Made by a program: the position numbers and the translations under genes
Assembly (NCBI RefSeq): GCF_003719335.1
Contig: NZ_RIAS01000017.1
Coordinates: 62,001 to 126,000 of the forward strand
Length of the DNA stretch: 64,000 bases
Direction: 5' to 3'
DNA from: Paenibacillus amylolyticus
GTDB taxonomy: Bacteria > Bacillota > Bacilli > Paenibacillales > Paenibacillaceae
Shown: piece by piece, positions 36,471-44,812 of the stretch
How the letters are laid out: each line of letters begins with the position of its first letter
Numbering within the stretch: the stretch's first letter is position 1
The notes under the pieces: model-generated
Database searches by the model: none
Told to the model about the DNA's origin: nothing
What the model saw: only the letters and a program-made list of their open reading frames with translations

Positions 36471-37634
36471 ATGCCAAAGAAAAAGCCCTTTTTATCATTG
36501 TTGACGGTAGTTGGATTGTCGATGTCCCTATTAGCTGGTTGTGGCAGTGCAAGTGATGCGAAGACAGCTTCAAGTGAAAGCAGTGCAGCGGCATCAAGTA
36601 AACCCGTTTCCTTTAACTTCTACTTTACAGGCTCACAAAATGTTAAGGATCTGTGGGATTCCCTCGAACCTATGTTTGAAAAAGAACACCCGGATATCGA
36701 CGTAAAAATGGTCTACATTCCATCAGGAACTGGAGCAGAGCCGACATATGACCGCATCGTTGCTGCCAAGAAGGCAGGCAAAGGATCAGGAGATATCGAT
36801 CTGTATGAGGATGGCATCGTCACTGTTTCTCAAGGGATAAAAGATGGCGTATGGGCACAATTGGATGCAAAGGACATTCCTAATCTGAGCAAAGTTAATG
36901 CAAACACGATGAAGGATGTTAACAATTATGCGATTCCCTATCGTTCATCCGCAGTGGTGCTAGCGTATGACAGCAGTAAAGTTAGCAATCCTCCCAAAAC
37001 ACTGGATGAACTCCTGACATGGATCAAAGCAAACCCTGAGAAATTTGCCTATAATGACCCTTCAACTGGCGGTTCGGGAAGCTCTTTTGTGCAAACGATC
37101 GTGTATAAAGACCTGCCGGAAGAAGACATTCACAACCCCGATCCAGCGGTTATGGAGAAGTGGAGTGCCGGTTTTAATACCCTTAAAGAAATTGGACCAT
37201 TTGTATACGGCAAGGGGATCTATCCGAAGAAAAATCAGGGTACCCTGGACTTGCTCATGAATGGAGAAGTATCCATGATCCCAGCTTGGTCTGATATGGT
37301 ACTGCAACAATTAAACGAAGGATTGCTGCCGGACACCATCAAAATGCAACAGATTACGCCAGGATTTAACGGTGGACCAACATACCTGATGGTGAATGAA
37401 GCGTCGGACAAAAAAGAAGCGATCAACACTTTCCTGGATTTTGTTCTTTCCCCAGAAGCACAAGAAGTGATTGTAAACAAAATGAATGGATTCCCAGGGA
37501 TCGAGCTCTCCAACATGTCTAGTGAAGTACAAAGCAAATTTGATGGAGTAGCTGAGGGCTTCCGCACATTCAACATCGGGGATCTGGGCACAGAGATTAA
37601 CAAACGCTGGCAGAGTGACGTTGCGGCCCAATGA
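36471..37634 (+). CDS. Substrate-binding lipoprotein of the phosphodiester-type importer
   Basis: Extracellular binding protein anchored by lipid. Lipobox SLLAGCGS with Cys24. The mature part has the PotD/YnjB-like pattern, with AIPYRSSAVVLAYDS and PPKTLDELLTWIKANPEKF segments. ATG 36471 is chosen because AGGAGG lies 9 nt before it; ATG 36462 directly abuts the same site. Its stop overlaps the next ATG. Related proteins bind iron, thiamine, polyamines, 2-aminoethylphosphonate or phosphodiesters. Neighbouring GDPD and PHP enzymes favour a phosphoester. Confidence 0.88.
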   Translation: MPKKKPFLSLLTVVGLSMSLLAGCGSASDAKTASSESSAAASSKPVSFNFYFTGSQNVKDLWDSLEPMFEKEHPDIDVKMVYIPSGTGAEPTYDRIVAAKKAGKGSGDIDLYEDGIVTVSQGIKDGVWAQLDAKDIPNLSKVNANTMKDVNNYAIPYRSSAVVLAYDSSKVSNPPKTLDELLTWIKANPEKFAYNDPSTGGSGSSFVQTIVYKDLPEEDIHNPDPAVMEKWSAGFNTLKEIGPFVYGKGIYPKKNQGTLDLLMNGEVSMIPAWSDMVLQQLNEGLLPDTIKMQQITPGFNGGPTYLMVNEASDKKEAINTFLDFVLSPEAQEVIVNKMNGFPGIELSNMSSEVQSKFDGVAEGFRTFNIGDLGTEINKRWQSDVAAQ

Positions 37635-38470
37635 GTAAGGAAATCAGGCAGTCAATTACAGGCATAGCGATGGTGCTCCCCTCCTTCGCCATCCTGCTGA
37701 TTGTGGTCATCATTCCAATTATTCAATCGTTTATAATGAGTCTGAGCAATGATGCAGGCGGTTATGATCTGAGCAGGTACACGTTTTTGTTTACCGATAA
37801 AGGCATGCGTGACAATATCGTTTTTACGCTGCGAATCACAGTAATAACCTGCATCGTCGTCATGCTAATCAGTTACAGTCTGGCGATCTACATGCGTTTC
37901 AATCAAGGTCCGATTGTGAATCTGATTCGTAAAACGTACATGATTCCGCTTTTTATCCCGGGGGTCATCGCAACCTATGGTCTGATTAATCTGCTTGGAA
38001 ACCATGGCTGGCTGGCACGTATGCTGGAAGTGGTGGGGGTAACGTTACCACGTATCATTTTTGATGAAAAAGGAATTATTATTGCGAACCTCTGGTTCAA
38101 CATACCGTTTACCACGATGCTGCTCAGTTCAGCACTGTCGGGAATCCCGTCATCAGTGATCGAAAGTGCAAAGGACATAGGTGTAGGCAGGTTGACGCTG
38201 TTTACCCGGTTTATTTTCCCACTGTCCTACAAAACGTTCCTTGTTGCAATCACCTTTGTCTTTATGGGAGTGATCGGTTCGTTCACCGCGCCGTTTCTGA
38301 TCGGAGCCAACTCTCCCCAAATGCTCGGCGTATCTATGCAACAGGTGTTCAGTGTATTTCAGGAGCGCGAACAGGCCGCAGCGATTGCATTTTTCTCTTT
38401 CTTGCTCTGTTCCGTACTTGGGGCGTTCTACATTCGTTCCATGGCGCAGGAGGAGAAGGGAAGAATCTAA
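37631..38470 (+). CDS. ABC importer permease, PotB-like
   Basis: Membrane subunit with six helices, paired with the PotC-like permease encoded at the operon's other side. The EAA loop reads VIESAKDIGVGRLTLFTRFIFPL. The ATG overlaps the binding-protein stop as ATGA. It is the last gene of the eight-gene operon and is followed by a very strong terminator. Confidence 0.88.
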   Translation: MSKEIRQSITGIAMVLPSFAILLIVVIIPIIQSFIMSLSNDAGGYDLSRYTFLFTDKGMRDNIVFTLRITVITCIVVMLISYSLAIYMRFNQGPIVNLIRKTYMIPLFIPGVIATYGLINLLGNHGWLARMLEVVGVTLPRIIFDEKGIIIANLWFNIPFTTMLLSSALSGIPSSVIESAKDIGVGRLTLFTRFIFPLSYKTFLVAITFVFMGVIGSFTAPFLIGANSPQMLGVSMQQVFSVFQEREQAAAIAFFSFLLCSVLGAFYIRSMAQEEKGRI

Positions 38471-38563
38471 AGAAGCAGCAAGCGAAATAAAAGGTAAGTT
38501 GAACCAAAGTTGTACAAGCAGACACTCCACAGCAATGTTGAAATGATCTAAACTAATGGTTTG

Positions 38564-38610
38564 AAAATGAATGTAGCCCCTCCGAAGAGAGGGGCTACAT
38601 TCATTTTTTT
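38564..38610. terminator. Very strong bidirectional terminator
   Basis: A 19-bp perfect stem from AAAATGAATGTAGCCCCTC (38564-38582) with its complement at 38589-38607, loop CGAAGA, flanked by A and T runs. It closes the plus-strand operon and can also stop the convergent VOC gene. Confidence 0.95.
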
Positions 38611-38659
38611 GCTTAAGATAAACATTCTAGCTAAAGTTATCTCTACTTGCAGTTGAACA

Positions 38660-39082
38660 CTACTTCATACGTCTGGAGATGGGATGGTCCTCATTCATTT
38701 GCAGCAAATCCCACAGGTTCCCATAAAGGTCTTTAAATACAGCAACGATGCCATAGTCTTCTTCCTTTGGCTCTCGTACAAATTCAATGCCTTTAGCAAC
38801 CATGTCGTTATAATCTCTCCAGAAGTCATCGGTATTCAGGAACAGGAAAACACGCCCACCCGCCTGGTTGCCGATAAATGGCTCTTGTTCCGGTTTGGAA
38901 GCTCTTGCGAGTAAAATGGTTGTGCCTATAGATCCCGGAGGGGAGACCACCACCCATCTTTTGTCCTGCTCAGGTTGATACGTATCTTCAAGCAATGTGA
39001 AGTTTAATTTCTGAGTGTAAAATTCGATTGCTTCATCATAATCGTTAACGACCAAGGCAATATGTATAATCGATTGAATCAT
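38660..39082 (-). CDS. VOC-family protein (glyoxalase/dioxygenase fold)
   Basis: Small cytosolic protein of 140 residues with the vicinal-oxygen-chelate fold. The two beta-alpha-beta-beta-beta units begin IHIALVVNDYDEAIEFYTQKL and AVFKDLYGNLWDLLQ; the terminal D-x-x-G-N-x-W is characteristic. His in IIHIALV is a likely metal ligand. It could be a dioxygenase, lyase or antibiotic-binding protein. The ATG at 39082 follows GGAG by 8 nt; the longer frame starts inside that site. Single gene. Confidence 0.85.
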   Translation of the reverse strand: MIQSIIHIALVVNDYDEAIEFYTQKLNFTLLEDTYQPEQDKRWVVVSPPGSIGTTILLARASKPEQEPFIGNQAGGRVFLFLNTDDFWRDYNDMVAKGIEFVREPKEEDYGIVAVFKDLYGNLWDLLQMNEDHPISRRMK

Positions 39083-39216
39083 TAAAAGGGTCTCCATTTC
39101 ATCTTCAGATTATGATAGAACTCTACCATTGTAATCGTATACACCACAACGGTAAATGAGGAAGAGCAGGAAGTTTCCCTATTCCTAAGCCCTGAATTGA
39201 AGTATGATAACACTAG

Positions 39217-39230
39217 GTTAAGCGCTTTCT
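39217..39230 (+). promoter_or_regulatory. Candidate CcpA cre site before the GH43 gene
   Basis: GTTAAGCGCTTTCT has the AAGCGCTTTC core of a catabolite-responsive element and lies just after a -10-like TATGAT (39203-39208), a place where CcpA would block transcription. The -35 is weak (ATTCCT, 39181-39186). Confidence 0.5.
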
Positions 39231-39272
39231 TTTAAATCGAATTGAGTATACATACTTAGGAGGCTACCAAAC

Positions 39273-41087
39273 TTGTTGAATACAAACACAAATTACGCAG
39301 GATATCTTTTTGTGCATTTTATCGGTGAACAGCCCGATGGAGAGCAGGTTTATTTTTCATATAGCGAGGATGGCCTTCATTGGAAGGATTTAAACGGAGG
39401 TAAACCCGTATTACGCTCCAATCTGGGGGAACAGGGCGTACGCGACCCGTTTCTCATTCGCTCCGCTAAGGAAGACAAGTTTTATCTGATTGCTACCGAT
39501 CTGCGAATCGCAAACGGCAAAGGCTGGGGTGTTGCTGTAAACGAAGGAAGTCGTGATATTGTCGTATGGGAGTCCAGTAATCTCATGGATTGGTCTTCTC
39601 CTTGGACAGTTACACTTGGCACCCCTGGTGCAGGTTGTGTGTGGGCACCTGAAGCCGTCTATGATGAGGCGGCTGATGAGTTTCTTGTATTCTGGGCCTC
39701 GGCCACACAAGATGCAGATGAATCTGAACGTAAACAAAAGATTTATAGCGCACGTACCAAAGACTTCCGTACATTCACTCCATCCGAAAAATATATTGAG
39801 CGTGAGAATCACATCATTGATACCACCGTTCTTGCTTCATCTGGTTCCTACTACCGTTACTCCAAGGATGAAACAACCAAAAACATTCGTGTTGAAAAGG
39901 GGGGCTCTCTGGATAAGGATGCATTCACTCCGCTCTATGCGCCTGTGCTCGAAGCGTTGATGGGAGTAGAAGGGCCGCAAATCTTCAAATTCAATGACCG
40001 GGAAGAGTGGTGCCTAATAGTGGATCGGTTTGCCGAGGGGAAGGGGTATCTTCCACTTCTGACCACTGACTTGGCAAGTGGAGACTTCCGCATTGCAGCG
40101 GAGAATGAATTTGATATGGGGACGACAAAGAAACGGCACGGCGGCATTCTGCCCATCACCGCGGAAGAAGGTAATCGTCTGCTGGCCGCTTATGGAGACG
40201 GTCACCAGGTACTGGCTGGTCAATATGCTGACCCTGATGTGGCGAAGTTTGGCGACCGCTACTATATGTATCCAACTACCGATGGTTTTGATGGATGGTC
40301 AGGTACACAGTTCAAGGTGTTTTCCTCCAGAGATCTGCAGTATTGGCAGGATGAAGGGATCATTCTTGATCTGGCAACGGATGATGTGCCTTGGGCCATC
40401 GGAAATGCTTGGGCACCAGCGATTGCCAGCAGCAACGACAAATATTACTATTACTTCTGCGGCAAAATGCCTAATCAGGAAAGTGCTATTGGTGTGGCTA
40501 TTGCGGATTCCCCAACGGGTCCTTTCCGAGCGGAGCCTGAGCCTTTAATTACAATGGATCAATTGAGACGTCTTGATATCAAAATGGGGCAAGCCATTGA
40601 TCCTTCAATCTATGCTGAGCAGGATGGGAAGATGTATCTGTTATTCGGCAACGGGGATGCTGCCATTGTGGAGCTTAGTGACGATATGATTACTGTTCGT
40701 GAAGAAACGATGCGTAACCTTGCAGGATTGCATGATTTCAGGGAGGCCGTAACCGTATTAAAGAGGGCGGGCCTGTACCACTTCACATGGTCTTGTGATG
40801 ATACGGGAAGTGAGGATTATCATGTCAATTACGGTACGTCGGAAAGCCTCTATGGCCCGGTCACCTATCACTACCCTGTCTTAAGCAAAAATGTAGAAAA
40901 AGACATGCTTGGAACAGGACATCACTGTATCTTCCATGATGCTGGAACAGATCAGTACCACATGGCTTACCATCGTTTTGTCACTCCGTTATCGCGGTTT
41001 TCCGAGGGAAAAGGGTACCACCGGGAAGTGTGTATTGATCCGATTCAGTTTGGAGCGGATGGGCAAATGAAGCCCGTTGTTCTGTAA
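39273..41087 (+). CDS. Tandem GH43 protein with two five-bladed propeller domains
   Basis: Intracellular glycosidase (no signal peptide), probably releasing arabinose or xylose from oligosaccharides. One polypeptide of 604 residues carries two GH43-like propellers. The first (about 8-290) has candidate acids D58 (VRDPF), D183 (IIDTT) and E233 (VEGPQIF). The second (about 310-604) has D320/D322 (ADPDV), D443 (AIDPS) and E491 (FREAVTV). Both domains therefore seem to keep the catalytic trio. The start is TTG 39273 (or TTG 39276), 9 nt after TAGGAGG. A cre-like site suggests repression on preferred sugars. Substrate and domain division of labour are unknown. Confidence 0.85.
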   Translation: MLNTNTNYAGYLFVHFIGEQPDGEQVYFSYSEDGLHWKDLNGGKPVLRSNLGEQGVRDPFLIRSAKEDKFYLIATDLRIANGKGWGVAVNEGSRDIVVWESSNLMDWSSPWTVTLGTPGAGCVWAPEAVYDEAADEFLVFWASATQDADESERKQKIYSARTKDFRTFTPSEKYIERENHIIDTTVLASSGSYYRYSKDETTKNIRVEKGGSLDKDAFTPLYAPVLEALMGVEGPQIFKFNDREEWCLIVDRFAEGKGYLPLLTTDLASGDFRIAAENEFDMGTTKKRHGGILPITAEEGNRLLAAYGDGHQVLAGQYADPDVAKFGDRYYMYPTTDGFDGWSGTQFKVFSSRDLQYWQDEGIILDLATDDVPWAIGNAWAPAIASSNDKYYYYFCGKMPNQESAIGVAIADSPTGPFRAEPEPLITMDQLRRLDIKMGQAIDPSIYAEQDGKMYLLFGNGDAAIVELSDDMITVREETMRNLAGLHDFREAVTVLKRAGLYHFTWSCDDTGSEDYHVNYGTSESLYGPVTYHYPVLSKNVEKDMLGTGHHCIFHDAGTDQYHMAYHRFVTPLSRFSEGKGYHREVCIDPIQFGADGQMKPVVL

Positions 41088-41188
41088 AATGATGGGATGG
41101 TTTGAGCATCGAAGCATACAATCACGATACAAACAATGACTTTGAATAGATTATCGTGCTTGGACTTTATCATTTGTATGTCTCATGG

Positions 41189-41216
41189 AAGCCGCTAACC
41201 ATAGCGGCTTTTTTTT
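41189..41216 (+). terminator. Intrinsic terminator after tandem GH43
   Basis: AAGCCGCT (41189-41196) pairs with AGCGGCTT (41203-41210), then eight T. The gap 41088-41448 otherwise holds only the operator pair noted below. Confidence 0.92.
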
Positions 41217-41301
41217 AGATTTTGCTTACATACGTACCTGGGTCGAAGCATTGTTATTACGGAAGAAGGAGTTTCTGTATGTCAAGAATTCATGTTTTAT
41301 A

Positions 41302-41314
41302 TGAAACGTTTCGA
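41302..41314 (+). promoter_or_regulatory. LacI-type operator 1 before the GH144-like gene
   Basis: TGAAACGTTTCGA contains the perfect palindrome GAAACGTTTC (41303-41312). An identical core recurs 109 bp downstream. It lacks the outer spacing of a cre, so a LacI-type repressor other than CcpA is more likely. Confidence 0.6.
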
Positions 41315-41410
41315 ACTGAAAAATAAAAAGAAAAGCTAAATTCAACTTTAAAAAGTAAGGGTTTTCATTTTGTTATTTACCAAATATGGACACTCATGAT
41401 ATCATAAATG

Positions 41411-41422
41411 CGAAACGTTTCG
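41411..41422 (+). promoter_or_regulatory. LacI-type operator 2 before the GH144-like gene
   Basis: CGAAACGTTTCG is a perfect 12-bp palindrome sharing its core with the site at 41302. It lies 27 bp before the start codon and could block transcription, or loop with operator 1. Confidence 0.6.
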
Positions 41423-41448
41423 AATTCATTTTTGAAGGGAGAAAAGAG

Positions 41449-42801
41449 ATGAACATTGTAAAAAGGTTAGGATTCATTTTAACTTTTTGTCTGTTTGCCA
41501 GCACAGCTTTCACTCCTGTCATATCCGCACATGATTCAGGCAAGCCGCCAGGCTTCAAACCGGAATTGAAAGCGGTTGCCAAAAAAACGTACAAGTACTT
41601 CAAAGATTTTACCGATCCCAAAACCGGGTTAACGTATGATGAAGTCCGAATGAAGGAAAAGGGAACGGAAGAAGCCAAGCGTACCTCGCCAACAAACATT
41701 GCGATGTACATGATGAGTACCGTTTCTGCCGAACAAATGGGCCTGCTTTCAAAGAAAGAAGCCGTATCCCGCTTGAAAACAACGTTAAACACGCTGGAGA
41801 AGATGGATAAGTGGAACGGGCTCTTTTATAACTGGTACAATACGGACGATGGTTCCGTCAAAAAAGATTGGGGGCAATTTATATCACAAGTAGATAACGG
41901 TTGGTTATCCGCAGGATTAATCGTCGTTGGACAAGCGTATAAAGAGTTAAATGCACAAACCAGCACTCTCGTTAAACAGATGAACTATACAACGTTATAC
42001 GATCCGGAAGTAGGCCAATTCCGTGGTGGCTATGATGTCGCCAAAGGCGCACTGACAGAGCATCATTATGGGTCCTTTTATACGGAACCTCGTGTAGCGA
42101 GTTATATTGCCATTGGTAAAGGAGATGTACCAAAAGAGCATTGGTGGAAGATGTATCGAACTATGCCTCTTGAATGGGATTGGCAGTCTCAGATTCCGCA
42201 GGGTCAAACGGTGAATTATGATGGCGTAGATGTCTTCGAAGGAAGTTATGAGTATCAAGGTAAAAAATTTGTCCCAAGTTGGGGCGGTAGCATGTTTGAA
42301 GGACTTATGCCGGGTCTGGTAATCAAGGAAAAAGACTTGGGTATAGAAGCGTTAGGTCTAAACAATAAACGTCATGTCGAGCTGCAAATCGAATATGCCA
42401 AAGAAAAAGGGTATGCAGCATGGGGATTCTCGCCATCAGCAACAGCTACCGGATATAGTGAGTTTGCAGCGACACCGCTTGGCATCTCAGGTTACAAAGA
42501 CGGAGCAACGGTAACTGCGCATGCAACATTCCTTGCCCTGGACTATGCGCCTGAAGAGGCACGCAAAAACATCAAAACATTGAAAAAGTTAAACATGATG
42601 GGCAAATATGGCTTATACGACTCCATCAATCTGGAGACCAAAGAAATCGCCAAAGCTTATCTGGCGTTGGATCAAGGCATGATTATGGTATCTATTGCGA
42701 ACTATCTGGAGGATGGGGTTATCCGTGATTATTTCCACAGCGATCCCATCGGTCAAAAACCTGAAGAGCTGTTGAAAAAAGAAGTGTTCTCCATTCAGTA
42801 G
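41449..42801 (+). CDS. Secreted (alpha/alpha)6-barrel glycosidase, GH144/PF10091-like
   Basis: Secreted protein with a signal peptide (about residues 1-28, ending VISAHD) and an (alpha/alpha)6-barrel domain of the 'glucoamylase-like' PF10091 group. This group includes GH144 endo-beta-1,2-glucanases. Supporting segments are WGGSMFEGLMPGLV, YAKEKGYAAWGFSPSATATGY and the C-terminal AHATFLALDYAPEEA. The role is probably cutting beta-1,2-glucan or a similar polymer outside the cell, but many PF10091 proteins are uncharacterised. The ATG at 41449 follows AAGGGAG by 7 nt. Two GAAACGTTTC operators lie upstream; one overlaps the upstream open frame, confirming the shorter start. Confidence 0.8.
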   Translation: MNIVKRLGFILTFCLFASTAFTPVISAHDSGKPPGFKPELKAVAKKTYKYFKDFTDPKTGLTYDEVRMKEKGTEEAKRTSPTNIAMYMMSTVSAEQMGLLSKKEAVSRLKTTLNTLEKMDKWNGLFYNWYNTDDGSVKKDWGQFISQVDNGWLSAGLIVVGQAYKELNAQTSTLVKQMNYTTLYDPEVGQFRGGYDVAKGALTEHHYGSFYTEPRVASYIAIGKGDVPKEHWWKMYRTMPLEWDWQSQIPQGQTVNYDGVDVFEGSYEYQGKKFVPSWGGSMFEGLMPGLVIKEKDLGIEALGLNNKRHVELQIEYAKEKGYAAWGFSPSATATGYSEFAATPLGISGYKDGATVTAHATFLALDYAPEEARKNIKTLKKLNMMGKYGLYDSINLETKEIAKAYLALDQGMIMVSIANYLEDGVIRDYFHSDPIGQKPEELLKKEVFSIQ

Positions 42802-42814
42802 ACCCGATTCAAAT

Positions 42815-42854
42815 GGAACGAGACATCGCTTAATGATGCTTCGTTCCGTTTTTT
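42815..42854 (+). terminator. Intrinsic terminator after the GH144-like gene
   Basis: GGAACGA (42815-42821) pairs with TCGTTCC (42841-42847), with further pairing inside and a six-T tail. Confidence 0.88.
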
Positions 42855-43024
42855 CAGCAAATGCTAGCTAATAACATATTCCTATTGTTGATTAGGCATA
42901 TGACTTTTTTGTGTATAGCATAGTTTAAATTGTTTATTACATATTATTAATCTTTTACGATCGTTACAATAACTTATAAGAGAAGTGGTTGATTTACTTC
43001 ATAAAAACTGCAGGAGGATAACCA

Positions 43025-44044
43025 ATGAATGATTTTTTTAGATTTGATACGCATGAAGAACGGCGAGCGTTATTGATCAGAGCAAGAAAAGTAGCTTTAT
43101 CAGCAATTCAACAGTATGACATAGAGTGGGATAACATCCAGTTTATTCAACTATCTGATACGATCACGTATAAAATTGAAACCAGTACAGATAACCATTA
43201 TCTGCTTCGCATTCATTCGGACCTATTAAGCAGAGAAGAAATTCGTTCGGAACTCCTACTGTTACAAGCACTGAACAAATCGAAAGATCTTAAGGTACCC
43301 GAAGGGATACCAAGTTGTGATGGTATTTATGTATTGGACATCGAAACAGAGATAGGATATAGACGCCCTTATATAACGATGATGCGGTGGATCGAGGGTG
43401 AAAAAGCAACAGGTGAATTTAAGGATAGTCATGCATATAATATGGGTGTATTGATGAGCAGGCTCCATGAAGCAACAAAGGATTTCAATCCACCTTCTGA
43501 TTTTGTAAGACCTACTTGGGGAGTAGAAACTTTTAAACGTGATATGGCTAAGTTGGAACGTTGCCATGAACATTTTTTATCCGAAGAGGCATGGAAGCTG
43601 TATCAAGATGCAGCTGAGAAGGTTGTATCCCAACTTACCACTATGCGTCCAAGTGAACATAACTATGGGCTCATTCATGCTGATTTACATACCGGTAATA
43701 TGGTTTTTAACGATAATCAACCTTATCCGATTGATTTTGGAAGATGTGGGTACGGATATTATCTCTACGACATGGCAGGCACCATGTTGGAGCTTTGGCC
43801 AAAGCATCGATGGATGCTTATCCAAGGTTATGAGAGTATTAGGAAGCTCGAAATGGACTATACTCGGGATCTGGAATGTTTTTTCGTTATGATCATAATC
43901 GAGAATTACTGTCATCACGCATCTGATCCAAGAGAAACAGCCAGTTTAATCAATGAACAAAAATATGCCCAAGCATACATAAGAGAATATTTAAACGGTA
44001 ATCCATTTTTATTCGAAGTGATCGAGGCTGTAAATGTGGATTAA
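43025..44044 (+). CDS. APH-fold phosphotransferase (SrkA/aminoglycoside-kinase-like)
   Basis: Cytosolic kinase of the aminoglycoside phosphotransferase/homoserine kinase fold, 339 residues. The catalytic loop is LIHADLHTGNMVF and the metal-binding motif PIDFGRCGYG; a conserved Glu-rich N-lobe precedes. Relatives phosphorylate Ser/Thr, sugars or drugs; the acceptor cannot be told. AGGAGG precedes the ATG closely. A plausible promoter (TTTTAC, 16 nt, TATAAG) lies near 42952-42979. It abuts an IS remnant on the opposite strand. Confidence 0.82.
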   Translation: MNDFFRFDTHEERRALLIRARKVALSAIQQYDIEWDNIQFIQLSDTITYKIETSTDNHYLLRIHSDLLSREEIRSELLLLQALNKSKDLKVPEGIPSCDGIYVLDIETEIGYRRPYITMMRWIEGEKATGEFKDSHAYNMGVLMSRLHEATKDFNPPSDFVRPTWGVETFKRDMAKLERCHEHFLSEEAWKLYQDAAEKVVSQLTTMRPSEHNYGLIHADLHTGNMVFNDNQPYPIDFGRCGYGYYLYDMAGTMLELWPKHRWMLIQGYESIRKLEMDYTRDLECFFVMIIIENYCHHASDPRETASLINEQKYAQAYIREYLNGNPFLFEVIEAVNVD

Positions 44045-44256
44045 TATGGACTTATGTCAAGAAAGTAGACACTTACGCGACGGATTTGACCGTAAATTTC
44101 AGTGCAAAACGAGCAGGTGAAAGATAACCTAGCGCCATCCGAGCCACGATCCGAGTGACGGAGCAATCCTGGAGCGGGGCGTTTGGCCTGGTAAGCATCT
44201 TTCAATGCATCTAGCACCAGGCTCGTTTCCTTCCGTACGTTAACGGGTGTCCACAT
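44041..44256 (-). pseudogene. IS3-type transposase remnant
   Basis: On the minus strand the frame reads LVLDALKDAYQAKRPAPG then LLRHSDRGS, the 'A...L..HSDrGsQY' block of the DDE integrase core of IS3-family OrfB. After DRGS the frame departs from the family, so there is a frameshift or deletion. Everything upstream (the rest of OrfB and OrfA) is gone. The sequence near 44052-44070, GTCTACTTTCTTGACA on the minus strand, looks like an IS end. It is a degraded leftover, not mobile. Confidence 0.7.
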
Positions 44257-44680
44257 TTTATTTTAGCAACACTGGGATCGTTAGAGAAACAAGCCTCCGT
44301 AGGACAATGATACGACCTCCTCTTCAAGTGATAACTCCCTCAAATTGGACATGAGCTAGCTTGAGTTTCGACTCTAGAACCGAATGATTAGCTCTGCAAG
44401 ATACATATCGCACGTCCTTGCCACGACCTCTGCTAATGGGAGGTCTATTTTTACTCCAACCTGCCTATTTCACCTATGTCAACTTATATCCATCTATGCC
44501 TGTCTAGCCCTACGTAAGCGCTGCGCAAGTCTGCCTAAGATATTCCTTTTTTTGCATCACCAGAGTATATTCCTCTTCTTTTCGTGGAGATTATCTCATT
44601 TCATGTATCTAAAGTGCCTTTAAGCAACCGTTGGAATATCGACTTTCAAGCAAATAGTCATCAAATTCACCTATAAGGTC
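44257..44680. other. Non-coding stretch beside the IS remnant
   Basis: About 420 bp with no recognisable gene, terminator or clean promoter. Composition is pyrimidine-rich on the plus strand, unlike the neighbouring genes, and it is probably decayed mobile-element or gene debris. A long open frame from 44681 continues into the permease gene but has no ribosome site until 44797. Confidence 0.5.
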
Positions 44681-44812
44681 ATGAGATTGGTCTTAAAACA
44701 GCTGGTGTTCAGAAGTTACAATGAGAGTGTTCAACAAAGAGTTCAACGAGAACAGGTATACGAAGAACACGCATTCGAAGAAAATGCAGAACGAAGAAAA
44801 GGAGGTATGCAC

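Noticed and set aside
38503..38530. TAAGTTGAACCAAAGTTG looks like one arm of the palindromic repeat at 55616 and 61442
   Set aside because: The matching second arm is missing and the inner arms do not pair, so I treat it as chance or an unrecognisable relic.
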